This document shows positions 40,889 to 53,371 of a stretch of DNA of 64,000 nucleotides, in pieces. The notes below the pieces were generated by a model. That model had not been told where the DNA came from. It saw only the letters and a program-made list of their open reading frames with translations, and made no database searches. The stretch's first letter is position 1. The number at the start of each line of letters is the position of its first letter. Source of the stretch: Cherax quadricarinatus (taxonomy: Eukaryota; Arthropoda; Malacostraca; Decapoda; Parastacidae); assembly GCF_038502225.1 (NCBI RefSeq), contig NC_091352.1:23314803-23378802 (forward strand), in the 5' to 3' direction. Position numbers and translations under genes: made by a program.

Positions 40889-43800
40889 ATGAGGCGGGGA
40901 AGGAAACCTTAAACTGGCCTCAGGTGTGTAACAATAAATATTAATGGTCTGTGTGATGGTGTTAAACGGGAGTGCTTCAGGATGTTTTTGAATAGGTACA
41001 AGGTTGACGTAGCTTTTGTGCAGGAGCACAATTTTAAGCTTGGTCGTGAATTAGTGGTGCCTGGGTATCAGGCTTATGTGTTGCCGTCTGAGCGTTTAAA
41101 AGGAGGAGTGGGTGTGTTGATCAGGGAGGCGAGCCCGTTAATATTGCATAGGAAAGAGGGGGGGAGGGGGGAGAGTATTACGTGTGGAAGGATGGTGGAT
41201 GGGAGAGAGAGTGGCGTTTGTGTGTGTGTATGCCCCAGCAGAAAGTGACGTGAAAGTGAAGATGGATTTTGTGCGGGAGGAGCTCGTGTATTACCTACGC
41301 ATGCTACCGTCTGTGGCGATTGTGGGGGGGGGATTGGAATTGTGTAATTAAGAGGACAGACGTGGAACCCAGAGGAGCGGGATATTTTTCCACAGTCTTG
41401 GGGGGCCTGCTTAGAGATCTTCAGTTACGTGATGCTTTCGGGGGAGGTCTTTGGGAGGTGGAACATATGTTTATAAGAAGGGGATATGCGGCTCGTTTGG
41501 ACAGGTTATATTTATCTCAGAGGGTTTTGGTAGAGTCTTTTAAAACTATTGAGATGGTGTCTTCCGATCATAGGGCGGTATTAGTGGAGGTGGGATGGGA
41601 TGCTTTGGCTCGTAGGCAGGGAAGTTATTGGAAACTGAACACGATGGTTTTGGGGGATAGGGAGGGAGTGGAAGCGTTTGCAATATTTTGGGAACAGCTC
41701 TGTGACGACAGAAGGACTGAGGAAGATGTGGTAGGATGGTGGGATAGTGTGGCTAAGTTACGATTACGTCAATTTTATGTGAGGGAGGGCAAACGCATTA
41801 ATCAATTGCGGTATGGTTTGTCAAATTACTTAGAATCTAGATTACGGAATTGTTACGAGGGGGGGGGCTGTGGCCGGGGTGTACCCGGTGGAGGATATAC
41901 ACATGTTGAAGGACAGAATACGGGATTTGCAAGAAGAACGTTTTGAAGCTGTACGGGTACAGGCGGGGTTGGACGAAGTACTCTGGGGCGACAAGCCATC
42001 AGCTTGCGTGCTGCGAGGACAGAAGGTACGACAGCGAACGACTACAATACCGAGTTTGCAAGTCATATCTTCTGTGAGGGGTTTTAGAGAGGGTCAGATA
42101 TTAAGGGACACCAAGGGGATGAGTGAATATGCAGATAGATGGTTTGAGGAATACGGGAAAAGTAGTGGGGTGGATGGTGAGGTTCTTGGGAAGGTATGTG
42201 AGTATGTGCCGTGCAAACTGGGGAGGAGTGATCGGGAGGCACTGGGTGGGGTCATTGAGGAGGGGGAAATATGGAGAGCCCTTATGGACATGAGGAAGGG
42301 TAAGGCACCCGGGATCGATGGTTTACCTAGCGAATTTTATGTACAGCACTGGGGTCTGCTTAGGGGTTTCCTAGTAAGGTTAATGAATGCCATGAAAGAC
42401 GGAGGTAAGATGGGAGAATCTCAGGCAACGGCGGTGGTGGTGTTGGTCCCAAAGGGTAAACAGCAGAGTACCCTTCGGGTTTACCGAGCCATTTCGTTGC
42501 TTTGTGTTGATTATAAATTATTTGCGAAAATTCTTGGGAATCGGCTTAAATGTGTTGTGGGGAGGGTCGTGTTTGAGTCTCAGTTTGGTTTACCTGGTAG
42601 GTCAATGAGTGCGGGCCACGGGATTATCAAGGGGTTCCTGGAGGACATGGAAAGGGGAAGAGGGGCGTTGGTGGCGTTGGATTGGCAAGGGGCTTATGAT
42701 AGGGTGGAAAGAAAGGCTTTGAGGGATATTCTCCTACGACAGGGGTTTGGCGAAGAAATAGTGGGGTGGGTGGATACGTTGTACTCAAACGCGAAGGTAA
42801 GGGTACAAATCAATGAGTGTGTGGGGGGGGAGTCAACATGGAGCGGGGTCTTCGGCAGGGATGTCCTTTATCACAAATATTGTTTGCATGTGTTCAGGAT
42901 CCCTTTTATAGGATGGTGGAGGATCGTCTAAGGACGGGGGGGAGGGATGGTGAGCTGAAGCCGTGGCCTGGTTTGGTGGGCTATATTGATGATACCACTA
43001 TTTTGGCAAGTGAGGAGACACGGTTAGGACTTTTGGGGGAAGTTGTACACACTTTTGGGAGAGCTACTGGGATGAAGGTAAATCTGGAAAAGTCAATGAT
43101 CATGGGGCTGGGAGAGTGGACAGAGAGATTAGATTGGGGATGTGATGTTGTGCAGCGGAGGACCGGGAGTCTGAAAATCTGCGGTGTCATGTATGAGGCT
43201 GACCTGAGTGCTGCAAGGGTTAGCAATTCGAATAGGATGGTGGAACAGGTGCAGCGACGGTTGGGAATGCTGCGACCTCACCATTTAACCCTTAGGCAAC
43301 GTGCAATTGTCATCAATGTATTACTATATAGTAAAGTCTGGTTTGTTTCGGCTGTGATGCCGTTAACAGGAACGGCGATCACGAGTATTCTTAGAATGGT
43401 GTTCAAATTTTTGTGGGGTTCAGGGTGCAACTGGTTGCGAAGGGAGGTAGTGACATTGCCGGTATGTAGGGGAGGGTTGGGTTTGTTGGACTTGAGAAAG
43501 CGCGTGAAATGTGTGTTTATTAAGAGGGAAGTGATGAGTGCAGGTGGATGGAGGGAGGGTCAGCTAGATAAGGTACATGCTCACCTGAGGAAATGGTATG
43601 GAGGGGCGGAAATGAAGGAATGTGAGACAGTGTTACGCGCCTTAATGTTAGCCAGGGAACCAGGAAAAGTAAAGGTGGGAACTTTGTGTAAATTGTTAGA
43701 GAGACATGTAGTGGCGCCGGTTGAAGGGATCTACCCCATGTATGCATGGGATGTAATATGGCGAAGATTTAGTAAATTAAGGATACGACCTAGGGCGCGT

Positions 43801-44262
43801 GAGGTTATGTACCGTTTCCTGCATGGGATTTTGCCAACGGGAGCGATGCTCCGAGATAGGAGGGTTATTGAGGGTGGGGGGTGTGGCAGATGCAGTGGGG
43901 AAGAGACTGCGTATCATGTCGTCTATTTTTGTGAAGGTTTGGAGTGCATCAGGGTATGGATGCGTAAGGTAGTGGTGGTAAGGGTGGGGGGTCAAGAAGT
44001 GTCGGTATTGTGAGCGTTGAGTCTTGATATGAGTGGTGTGGAGGAGAGTGTGGTAAGAGGTTTAGCATATGTCATCGTGGACTACATATATGTTTTATGG
44101 GGTATGAGGGGGAAGGTGGGTGGGGATGTGCTGAGAAGGACTTTGGCGGCGACGTTTTATCGAACTTTGTGTCGCAATAGAGACATTTTTGGGAAAAGGT
44201 GGGAAGAGTATTTTTCTGAGGGTTATAGAGGACTAACAATAGGGAATTTATTGGAGTTATAA
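40889..44262 (+). pseudogene. LINE ORF2: endonuclease-reverse transcriptase (frameshifts at G-runs)
   Basis: The AP-endonuclease starts TININGLCDGVKRECF and VAFVQEHN, with YAPAESDVKV and GDWNCVIKRTD further on. RT: GKAPGIDGLPSEFY, AISLLCVDYKLFAKILGNRL, ALDWQGAYDRVE (first Asp), GLRQGCPLS and GYIDDTTIL (catalytic Asp pair). The C-terminus has CGRCSGEETAYHVVYFC. Frame changes occur at or beside G-runs at 41158-41171, 41324-41332, 41859-41867 and 42823-42830; in-frame stops lie at 40910 and 44011. ATG 40889 is in frame with the endonuclease but separated from it by the TAA at 40910. The motif style points to the L1/Tx1 clade. Confidence 0.88.
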
Positions 44263-45195
44263 GGGGCTTTAACTGCCGGGGTGAGTGGGTTGGTAAATGG
44301 GGGGGGGGGGTTCAGGGGATTTCAACGGGCTCACCTCCTTGGGAATGCAGTGATGTGGTTGGGTGTGATTGGAGGTACTAGTGTGTGACCAGATGAGAGG
44401 TTGTGCAAGATAAGTTTTGCTTAGTTCCATTGATGGGGAAGGTGTAAGGAGCAGATTAAATATATAACATGTATTAATGTATAACCTATAAATTATATAA
44501 CATGTATATTTCTTTGGTAGAGTATTATGTTCCACTTGCACTGGTATTGCAATTGAATTTGAATTTTCTTGAGAGGGTTTTACTTTCACTATTTCCTTGA
44601 AGCACTGAGTTATTTTTCCCTTTTTTTGTAACGTGGTCCAGCATCAGTTTTGACGTAATTACCTATTATTATTATTCTTATTTAAGGTATTGTCATTTTG
44701 GTAGTCCTGTACCATTCATGGTTGTAAATAATGTTTCCTCAAGTGACATGTGTCATAATAATCCTAAATTGAGGATAATTAATGTCATGATTATTCAGGT
44801 TGGTGATAGGGTTAGTTTTCAATGTGTGTGTGTGAGTGGGGGGGGGGAGGGATGTTGGGTCACCTGTGTTGCAGCACAGGTTTCTTAATAAGGCATATTG
44901 TAGGTCTGGTGTATTTGTTGCGAATTGTATTATGGGTGATTGTCATTAAGCTTGGTGCATTATTGTGTTGAGGTTGTAATTTTAGGAGTTTTGTTTATAG
45001 CCATTTTGTGGCCTTTGTTATTATAACTTTATTCCTTCTTAAATTGTGATATGTTTTAAAAACTTGTATATAGTAGACTGTCAGATGTTGCCTGGATTGT
45101 TTTGTGTTTATATATTGTTTTACTGATGTTGTCCTTGTTCATTATTTTATATATGTACCTATTAATATTTGTACATGAAGTTTTAAATAAAATAT
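44263..45195 (+). other. LINE 3' UTR
   Basis: Non-coding, with a G10 run near 44300, an ATT repeat near 44668 and AATAAA just before the poly(A) tail (about 45186). No gene seen. Confidence 0.8.
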
Positions 45196-45210
45196 AAAAA
45201 AAAAAAAAAA

Positions 45211-45407
45211 CTACTCACTCAACACTCAGCTTGTCTCCTCCTCACACAACAATACTGTAAATACATAAATATAATAATTAGACATGACATGAGTATATAT
45301 AGTTAATATGGGCTGGAGGGATTAAGTTACTTTACTTAATTTAACATAACAAGTAACAAAAGGTATTTGGGCATAAAATTACGTTAATTTAATGTAACTG
45401 ATAATTA
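45211..45407 (-). other. B3 3' non-coding region, second part
   Basis: Resumes with the TSD CTACTCACT and matches the sequence downstream of RNase H in B1 and B2. Confidence 0.85.
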
Positions 45408-46920
45408 TTAAGGACGAGACAGAGCGTCAGCAATTACATTACAATGACCACTTATGTGTTTTATACTAATAGAATAAGGTTGGATTCTGAGGGCCCACCT
45501 CATGATCCTAGCATTCTTACTTTTCATAGTGTTTATGTAGGTGAGTGGATTGTGATCTGAAAAAATGTTAATTTTAAATGGGGAAGTGCCCAAATACACG
45601 TCAAAATGTTCCAAGGACACCACAAGAGCTAGAGCCTCTTTCTCAATATGGCATAATTTTTCTTGTGTCGTTTAAGCTTAGATGAATAGTAACATATAGG
45701 ATGGAGAATATCAGTGGATGTTGACTGTTGGAGCAGCACAGCACCCACTGCATAACCACTCGCATCTATATGTAAAAAGATGGAAAGATTGAAATTAGGA
45801 CTCAACACTGGAGCAGAGGAAAGCAGATGCTTCAACCTTTTGAACGAGTCTGAACAATCTCTAGTCCAGATGAACTGAACTTTGCTACTAGAGCTCATAG
45901 TGAGAGGTGTAGGTGGAGTGTGTGCTGCTGGCTTGCCTGTCACTTGACACACGTGGCAATGTCGCACATGATCAGCTACTGTTTCCTTCATCTTTGGCCA
46001 AGTAAAATGTTTTGCCAGTTTACCGAGTGTCTTCTTGACACCCAAATGTCCTCCTATGGGACTACTGTGAGCAAAATCAATGGCTTGTTCACGAAATGTA
46101 ACTGGTAACACAACGAGATTCTTGACTGTGGTGGAAACACTATCAGCTGACAACTTACATGTATTTTTCTCCATCAGTACACCGTTAATATAATAGTAAC
46201 AATTATCGAGATCCTTTGCTTCACTCTCAGTAACTGCTATATCTCTCAGTCTTTCCAGTGACTGATCAACAAACTGATCCTTGATTAAATCATCATGAGT
46301 TAGAAATTTAACGTCAGTTGTGTCCTGACTAGGTTGATGACCGGGGGGAGTCAGTGTTAATGATCCTGGGCGCAGAGCGTCACTAAACAACATATTCAAC
46401 CCCAAATCATTGTCATCCACTAACTCAACAGGAGACAAGGATGGTTGTTGAATCTTTGACATAGCTCTAGTAATTGCGCTGAGAGGAAATAAAATAAGTT
46501 TCTCTCTACAAGCTTCAATGGCATAATTATCATCAGTGGTATTATCAATCACAAGTGGTTCTTTACACATACCAGCATGAAGGATATCGTTCCCTATCAA
46601 CAAGTCCACTGACCTGATGGGAAATACACCACTGGATATACCCACTGAAATATAACAAGTATAATAGCTTGTTTGAATATAAACTTTGTGCAGAGGCACT
46701 TTTATAACAGCCCCTCCATAGGATTCTAACAATACATCTATCTTGCAATAGGTATCGTCAGTTATGGGCAGTACATCTTCTCTTAATAACGTGAGATAAC
46801 TGCCAGTGTCTCTGAAAGAAATTATCTCAGATGTGATTCGTCAAATCCTGTTTTAGCTCTCGAAAAGTAAGGACTCATCGCTGAACGAATCTTTTCGTCA
46901 GATACACTTTCTGACGCTAG
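45408..46920 (-). pseudogene. B3 shortened Pol: protease, integrase zinc finger, RNase H (frameshifted)
   Basis: Same domain order and the same deletion junction (PLTMSSSSKVQF, about 45897-45902) as B2. A 4-bp deletion near 46832 breaks the frame just before the protease FRDTGS motif, and a 2-bp deletion near 45646 breaks it inside RNase H before EHFDVYLG. Outside these two indels the frame is open: HHCC finger (GGHLGVKK, RHCHVCQVTGK), HIDASGYAVGAVLL, SDHNPLTYIN and ADALSRP. As the deletion is shared with B2, it predates both insertions. Confidence 0.9.
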
Positions 46921-46923
46921 TCA
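46896..46923 (-). promoter_or_regulatory. B3 gag-pol stop with readthrough context and stem-loop
   Basis: Minus strand: TGA (46923-46921), CTA, G, then CGTCAGA / AAGTGTA / TCTGACG, identical to B2. This is the third independent copy of the signal. Confidence 0.65.
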
Positions 46924-47897
46924 TCTATCCTGAGTAACATTATCTAAAACAGTAGGATCAGAGGCATTGCTAGGCTTTTGGTGTCTTTGTTGCACGGAAG
47001 AGGATACGACTTGAGTGGGGGCACCAGCCGCACGACTGTTTCTCGTATCTCTTTCTAATTTATAGCAATACTCTCTAGTATGTCCTTTTCTGTTACAATA
47101 GGTACATTTAACTTTCTTCTTTTCGATACCAGATTTCTGTCTAGCCACAGAGTCAGATTCAGGATTGTGAGTTTTCCTGGTAAAGGTACGAGAAGTTACA
47201 GTAGCAGGTACATCAGGCCGGCAATGAGCAGCTGATTTAGGTTGCCAACTTCTAGGACAATCTTTAGTTACCTTGTTTCTTTGTGTTTTAGTATGTACAA
47301 GTTTGTGAGAAATCTCGTAATTGTCTGCTAATGCTGCAGTTTCCAGAATATCTGAGGTAGTATGATCGATCAGATATTCTTGTATGTCAGCAGGCATACA
47401 GTTGTTAAACTCTTCATGTAGTAACAACTGAACAAGGCTGCCGTAGTTGCTACACTTGGCAGCTCTAGTCCATCTCTCAAATACAACTTTTTTCTCACAA
47501 GCAAACTCTACACAAGTTTGATCTTGTCGTCGTTGTAACGTACGAAATGCTCTTTGATAACTTACAGGTAACAAGTTATACATCTCTACAATAGTTTGTT
47601 TGACAGCGTCATAACTAATGTACTTGGCAAATGACAAAGCTGCCGTACAGGTTTGAGCTTTTCCCGTCAAAGCAGTGTGCAACAATGTTGCCCAGTGCTT
47701 ACGTGGCCAGTTCATAGAACGTGCCTGGTTTTCAAGCACATCAAAATAGGTGTCTAAGTCACTTTCAAAAAACTTAGGAACCATAGATGCAGCTTTCTGC
47801 ACATTAAATGTGTCCTGTGATATATCAGTCTGTTGTCTTAACAGACGAACATTTTCTCTTTGGAAATCTTCTTCGTTCAATTTCCTCTGTGCCTCTA
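46921..47897 (-). pseudogene. B3 Gag, C-terminal two thirds
   Basis: Open from IEAQRKLNEEDFQREN through FFESDLDTYFDVLENQ and the CCHC knuckle CTYCNRKGHTREYC to DNVTQDR and the TGA. No internal stop or frameshift. It is cut at 47897 by the B4 LTR (TSD candidate CTCTA at 47893-47897); codons to the right of that point belong to the LTR and are not Gag. Confidence 0.9.
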
Positions 47898-49100
47898 TGT
47901 TGCAACCCCTGAATGTGTTACAATGATTATTATGTATATATGTAATGTATATTACCTTTTCATATAATTTTATATTGCTTATATTTGCGATAATAGCTAA
48001 ATCGCAAATGTATTGCCTTATATTGTTATTTGACATAGCTTATGTTGTTAGGATGTATATAAAATGTGCTCAGTTAGTCTTGATTGTCAAACTACTGTAA
48101 TTATCGCTTGTCGCTCGTTATACTGCCGGCTTCTGAGCTGCAGTTGTCCACGGGGCTATCACGTGATCGAGGGGGGGGGTGTCCTCACCTCTCGTGAAGT
48201 TTTCAGTCTGCTCGAGACTCGCTTGCTGGTTGGACAGATTGTCTGTCTCATTATTCTTATTAGTTCTGTAGAACTTTGTTCACAGAACATTGTAAAGACT
48301 TAGTGATTTTCGACGTTGTACTGAGGTTGTGTGTCACATAGACACTCTGAGCATCTCAGGTCCTGAGCTATAGCTTCTGACCTAATTTTGTACTGGTTTC
48401 TGTGTATTGTCACAGTCGCATTTTTTCCTATGCTGAACATAGATTCAGTAGTATGGGAGTTTTGTAACTTGTGTTGGAGGATCTGCTGATGGTCCCTACT
48501 TAGTGTCGTTATATTATTTCACAGTTCCTGATTCTGTGTCGCAGTCGCTTATTGCATTGCTATGGGGCTTAGCATTCTTTGTTGTTCAAGCAGACTGTTC
48601 GGGTTGCCAGTCGGTCAAGAAGTTAGTTTATTTGAGGACTTGGTCAGTCACTTGTTTAAGTCTTATTCGAGTCTTGAGACATAGCTAACTACTTAAGAGC
48701 ACTTACACGCATACACACACTTACTTGTACATATTTGTAATATCTTATTAAATGTTAATGTACCTGACGGTACTTAAGAATTATAAATGTGATATGTGCT
48801 TTCAGCACAATAATATTGAACTCGAGAGATTGATTTTATTTTGATTGCTGTGATTTAATTTACTTTGATAATATACCTCTAGACTTAATAAATTTATTAA
48901 ATTTTTAATTTCTCTAGTTAGTAGCCTACCAGTTGTAATCCTGAAGCACTATTGAATAATACTGATTTATAATGGATAATTGGACAAGGATACTGACTAC
49001 TTGTTACGAAAACCCAGTAACAGGCTGGATGCTAGAAGGGCAGTCCTTTCTAGTATTCACTGGAGATCTCTAAGCTTTTAGAATCGCGTTTTTTGTAACA
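47898..49100 (+). repeat. B4 5' LTR
   Basis: 1,203 bp, TGTTGCAACC...TTTTGTAACA; TATATAAAA near 48056 and ATCACGTGAT near 48158 are both intact. Confidence 0.94.
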
Positions 49101-49425
49101 AATGGGGGCCTGTCCGGGAGACTCTTGATCCAAGGTGTTGGAGAAACTGTCCGGGATGCTCTTGATCCAAGGTGTTGGAGAAATTGTCCAGTTTGACATA
49201 CTAGTACTTCTATGATCAAACACTTTGAGTACTTTCCTAATCTGAAGACTTTGAGTTTAGTCTTGTACAACATACCAGGTGGATGTATGTACTTGACTGA
49301 GTCTCTTGATCCAAGGAGATGGAAATACTGTTTATGAGTTCTAGCTCGAAGACAACTAACACTAAAATTCCTATCAAGATTATAGTTTCCCATAATCACT
49401 CTCTCGTAGTACAATTATTTTCGTG
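49101..49425 (+). other. B4 leader with PBS and a 37-bp duplication
   Basis: PBS TGGGGGCCTGTCCGGGA at 49103-49119. The 37 bp from TGTCCGGGA (49111) are repeated at 49148, so the inner half of the PBS occurs twice. Otherwise collinear with the B2 leader. Confidence 0.85.
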
Positions 49426-50784
49426 ATGTATGCCAAAGTGAAACAGTTAATTGATACTCTGACTTTGTCTGAGTTAAGTACATTAAAACTTCAGACTTGT
49501 TGGCAAGTAGCCAAATATCTCGGTGTGACGTATAACAGGAATTACACAGCTGAAACTGTCAGAGCATTAATTAAAGATATATTGTTTCCTGCTCATACAG
49601 AGATGTCTGATTATGATTCAGGTTCAGAATGCCTAGTGTCACAATTAGGAAGTATGACTCTATTTGATGAAGAAAGAGCAACTAGAGCAGAAGTGAGCCT
49701 AGTGTCTGACCCTAGTGTAGATCCATTCTCGCTTGCTCCTTCCTTCACTGACACTATAGTACAGAGTATAGCTGTTAGTATGACACAGCCTAATACTGGT
49801 ACAGTGTATGATACACCTGTATCTACTTATCCTAGACCAGATCTAGACTCTCTAGAGACGGCTGGACGAAGTGTCCGACCTAAGGACAGTCCAGAAAGAC
49901 ATGTTAATTTCCCTACTCCTCCATTACCCACTGGCCCTATCTCTCAGGAACAGTTTGAGAGGTTGGAACGCCTCATTATGTTGCAGACTGCACAAATAGA
50001 GGCACAGAGGAAATTGAACGAAGAAGATTTCCAAAGAGAAAATGTTCGTCTGTTAAGACAACAGACTTATAGATTACAGGACCCATTTAATGTGCAGAAA
50101 GCTGCATGTATGGTTCCTAAGTTTTTTGAAAGTGACTTAGACACATATTTTGATGTGTTTGAGAACCAGGCTCGTGCTATGAACTGGCCACGTAAGCACT
50201 GAGCTCAAACCTGTACTGCAGCCTTGCCATTTGCTAAGTACATTAGTTATGACGCTGTCAAACAAACTATTCTAGAGACGTATAACTTGTTACCTGTAAG
50301 TTATCAAAGAGCATTTCGTACGTTACAACGACGACAAGATCAAACTTGTGTAGAGTTTGCTCGTGAGAAAAAAGTTGCATTTCAGAGGTGGTGTAGGTCT
50401 GCCAAGTGTAACAACTACGACAGCCTTGTTCAGTTGTTACTACACGAAGAGTTTAACAACTGTATGTCTCCTAACATACAAGAATATCTGATTGATCATA
50501 CTACCTCGGATATTCTGGAAACTGCAGCATTAGCAGACTATTACGAGATTTCTCACGAACTTGTACGTACTAAAACACAAAGAAACAAGGTAACTAAAAA
50601 TTGTCCTAGAAGTTGGCAACCTAAATCAGTTGCTCATTGCCGGCCTGATGTACCTGCTACTGTAACTTCTCGTACCTTTACCAGGAAAACTCACAATCCT
50701 GAATCTGTCTCTGTGGTTAGACAGAAATCTGGTATCGAGAAGAAGAAAGTTAAATGTACATATTGTAACAGGAAAGGACATACT
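49426..50784 (+). pseudogene. B4 Gag (stop at a 33-bp deletion; C-terminus lost)
   Basis: ATG 49426 starts MYAKVKQLIDTLTLS. This copy retains the linker missing from B2 (TAGRSVRPKDSPERHVNFPT). A 33-bp in-frame deletion at about 50200 turns the Trp codon of KHWATLL into TGA; the frame resumes at AQTCTAALPFAKY. The zinc knuckle CTYCNRKGHTG is cut before its last Cys by the junction with the A' LTR. Confidence 0.92.
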
Positions 50785-51106
50785 GGGTGTAAAGGCAGCA
50801 AAATAAACACAGAAAAGTTTTGACTTATATTATCCTTCACCAATATAGAACAGCAATATGTACACCATATACACTATGAACAGTGATAGGTATAAGTGCA
50901 CTCCACGGTAAGCAAGGGAGAATAGAAGCCACTAGAGAGCAGACCGTGCTTCTACAAGCTCTAGAATGGGAATGACAAGGGTAGACAGGAGAGAGATACC
51001 CACATAACCTCTGCGATTGCCAAAACCATTTTCTCATTGGCTGGAACCTGTAAATGAGGGTGTGTACATGCGCCGAATAAAGGTTACATACTCTTTGCAT
51101 GCCACA
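50785..51106 (-). repeat. A' LTR, truncated copy at the start of the satellite region
   Basis: A diverged relative of the A LTR (GGTGTAAAGG...GCATGCCACA) lacking its TATTAC end, and with an internal deletion after GGCTGGAACCTG. Confidence 0.85.
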
Positions 51107-53371
51107 CCTACTGTCAGCCCCACGCTCTACTGTCAGCCCCATGCTCTACTGTCAGCGCCACGTTCTACTGTCCGCCCCACGCTCTACTGTCAGCCCCACG
51201 CTCTACTGTCAGCCCCACGCTCTACTGTCAGACCAACCCTCAACTCTCAGCCCCACGCTCTACTGTCAGCCCAACGCTTTAGTGTCAGCCCCAAGCTCTA
51301 CTGTCAACCCCACGCTCTACTGTCAGCCCCAAGCTCTACTGTCAACCCTACGCTCTACTGTCAACCCCACTCTCTAATGTCAGCGAGAGGTTATACTGTC
51401 AGCCCCACGCTCTACTGTCAGCCCCAAGCTCTACTGTCAACCCCACGCTTTACTGTCAACCCCACGCTCTACTGTCATCCCCACGCTCTACTGTCAACAC
51501 CACACTCTACTGTCAGCCCCACGCTCTGTCAACCCCACGCTCTACTGTCAGCCCCACGCTCTGTCAACCCCACGCTCTACTGTCAGCCCCATGCTCTACT
51601 GTCAGTCCCACGCTCTACTTTCAGCCCCGCGCTCTACTGTCAGCCTAACGCTCTACTGTCAGCCCCACGCTCTACTGTCATCCCCACGCTCTATTGTCGT
51701 CTGCCCCACACTCTACTGTCAGCCCCACGCTATACTGTCAGCCCTATGCTCTACTGTCAGCGCCGCGATCTACCGTTAGCCCCACGCTCTACTGTCAGTC
51801 CCACGCTCTGTCATCCCCACGCTTTACTGTCAGCCCCACGCTCTACTGTCAACCGCACGCTCTACTGTCAGCCCCAAGCTCTGTCAACCCCACGCTCTAC
51901 TGTCAACCCCACGTTCTACTGTCAACCCCACTCTCTAATGTCAGCGCCACGTTCTACTGTCAGCCCCACGCTCTACTGTCAGCCCCAAGCTCTACTGTCA
52001 ACCCCACGACCTACTGTCAATCCCACGCTCTACTGTTAACCTCACGCTCTACTGTCAACCCCACACTCTACTCTCAGCCCCACGCTCTACTGTCAATCCC
52101 ACGCTCTACTGTCAACCCAACGCTCTACTGTCAACCCCACGCTCTACTGTCAACCACACGCTCTAGTGTCAGCCCCACGCTCTACTGTCGACCCCACGCT
52201 CTACTGTCAACCCCACGCTCTACTGTCAACCCCACGCTCTACTGTCAGCCCCACGCTCTACTGTCAGCCCCACGCTCTACTGTCAGTCCCACGCTCTACT
52301 GTCAACCCCACGCTCTGCTGTGAACCCCAAGCTCTACTGTCAGCCCCACGCTCTACTGTCAACCCCACGCTCTACTGTCAACCCCACGCTCTACTGTCAA
52401 CCCCACGCTCTACTGTCAACCCAGCGCTCTACTGTCAACCCCACGCTCTACTGTCAACCCCACGCTCTACTGTTGGCCGCACGCTCTACTGTCAACCCCA
52501 CGCTCTACTGTCAACCGCACGCTCTACTGTCAACCCCACGATCTACTGTTGGCCGCACGCTCTACTGTCAACCCCTCGCTCTAATGTTGGCCGCACGCTC
52601 TACTGTCAACCCCACGCTCTACTGTCAACCCCACGCTCTACTCTCAACCCAAGGCTCTACTGTCAGCCCCACGCTCTACTGTCAACCCGACGCTCTACTG
52701 TTGACCGCACGCTCTACTGTCAGCCCCAAGCTCTACTGTCAGCCTCATTCTCTACTGTCACCGCCACGTTCTACTGTCAGCCCCACGCTCTACTGTCAGT
52801 CCCACGCTCTACTCTCAGCCCCACGCTCTACTGTCAGCCCCACGCTCTACTGTCAGCCCCACGCTCTACTGTCAGACCCACGCTCTACTGTCAGACCCAC
52901 TCTGAACTGTCAGCCCATCGCTCTACTGTCAGCCCCACTCTCTACTGTCAGCCCCACGCTCTATTGTCAGCCCCACGCTCTACTCTCAGCCTCACGCTCT
53001 ACTGTCAACCCCACGCTCTACTGTCAACCCCACGCTCTACTGTCAACCCCACGCTCTACTGTCAACCCCACGCTCTACTGTCAACCCCACGCTCTACTGT
53101 CAACCCAGCGCTCTACTGTCAACCCCACGCTCTACTGTCAGCCCACACTCTACTGTCAGCTCCACGCTCTGTCAGCCCCACGCTCTACTGTCAGCCCCAC
53201 TCTCAACTGTCAACCCAACGCTCTACTGTCAGTCCCACGCTCTACTGTCAGCCACACGCTCTTCTGTCAACCCCACGCTCTACTGTCAGTCCCAAGCTCT
53301 ACTGTCATCCCCACGATCTACTGCCAACCCCTCGCTCTACTGTCAGCTCCACGCTCTAATGTCAGCCCCAC
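51107..53371. repeat. 19-bp satellite, block 1
   Basis: About 2.3 kb of CAGCCCCACGCTCTACTGT and variants (CAACCCCACG, CAGTCCCACG, some 14-bp short units with CTCTGT). As 19 is not a multiple of 3, overlapping frames give repeated SAPRSTVSPTLYCQPHALL peptides; these are not proteins. Confidence 0.96.

Larger units (their letters stand above)
39308..45210 (+). mobile_element. Complete L1/Tx1-like LINE
   Basis: 5,903 bp with 5' UTR, ORF1 (CCHC), ORF2 (AP endonuclease, RT, C-terminal zinc motif), 3' UTR and a 15-A tail (45196-45210). Nine bases, CTACTCACT, are repeated on each side (39299-39307 / 45211-45219), and B2 supplies the empty site. The interruptions are few and mostly in G-runs. Confidence 0.94.
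37759..47897 (-). mobile_element. B3: internally deleted family-B element carrying a LINE
   Basis: 3' LTR 37759-38961, 3' non-coding region, LINE insertion (39308-45210), shortened pol, readthrough stop and most of gag; the gag N-terminus and 5' LTR are lost beyond the B4 insertion at 47898. The pol deletion junction equals that of B2. Confidence 0.93.
47898..50784 (+). mobile_element. B4: 5' half of a family-B element
   Basis: 5' LTR, PBS, leader and gag up to the zinc knuckle, then an abrupt join to an A'-type LTR at about 50784. No pol or 3' LTR remains. The join removed the rest of B4 and the continuation of B3. Confidence 0.93.

Noticed and set aside
47898..48036. N-terminal extension MSNNNIRQYICDLAI of the B3 gag ORF
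   Set aside because: This part translates the inserted B4 LTR in antisense; real Gag sequence starts at IEAQRKL after 47897.
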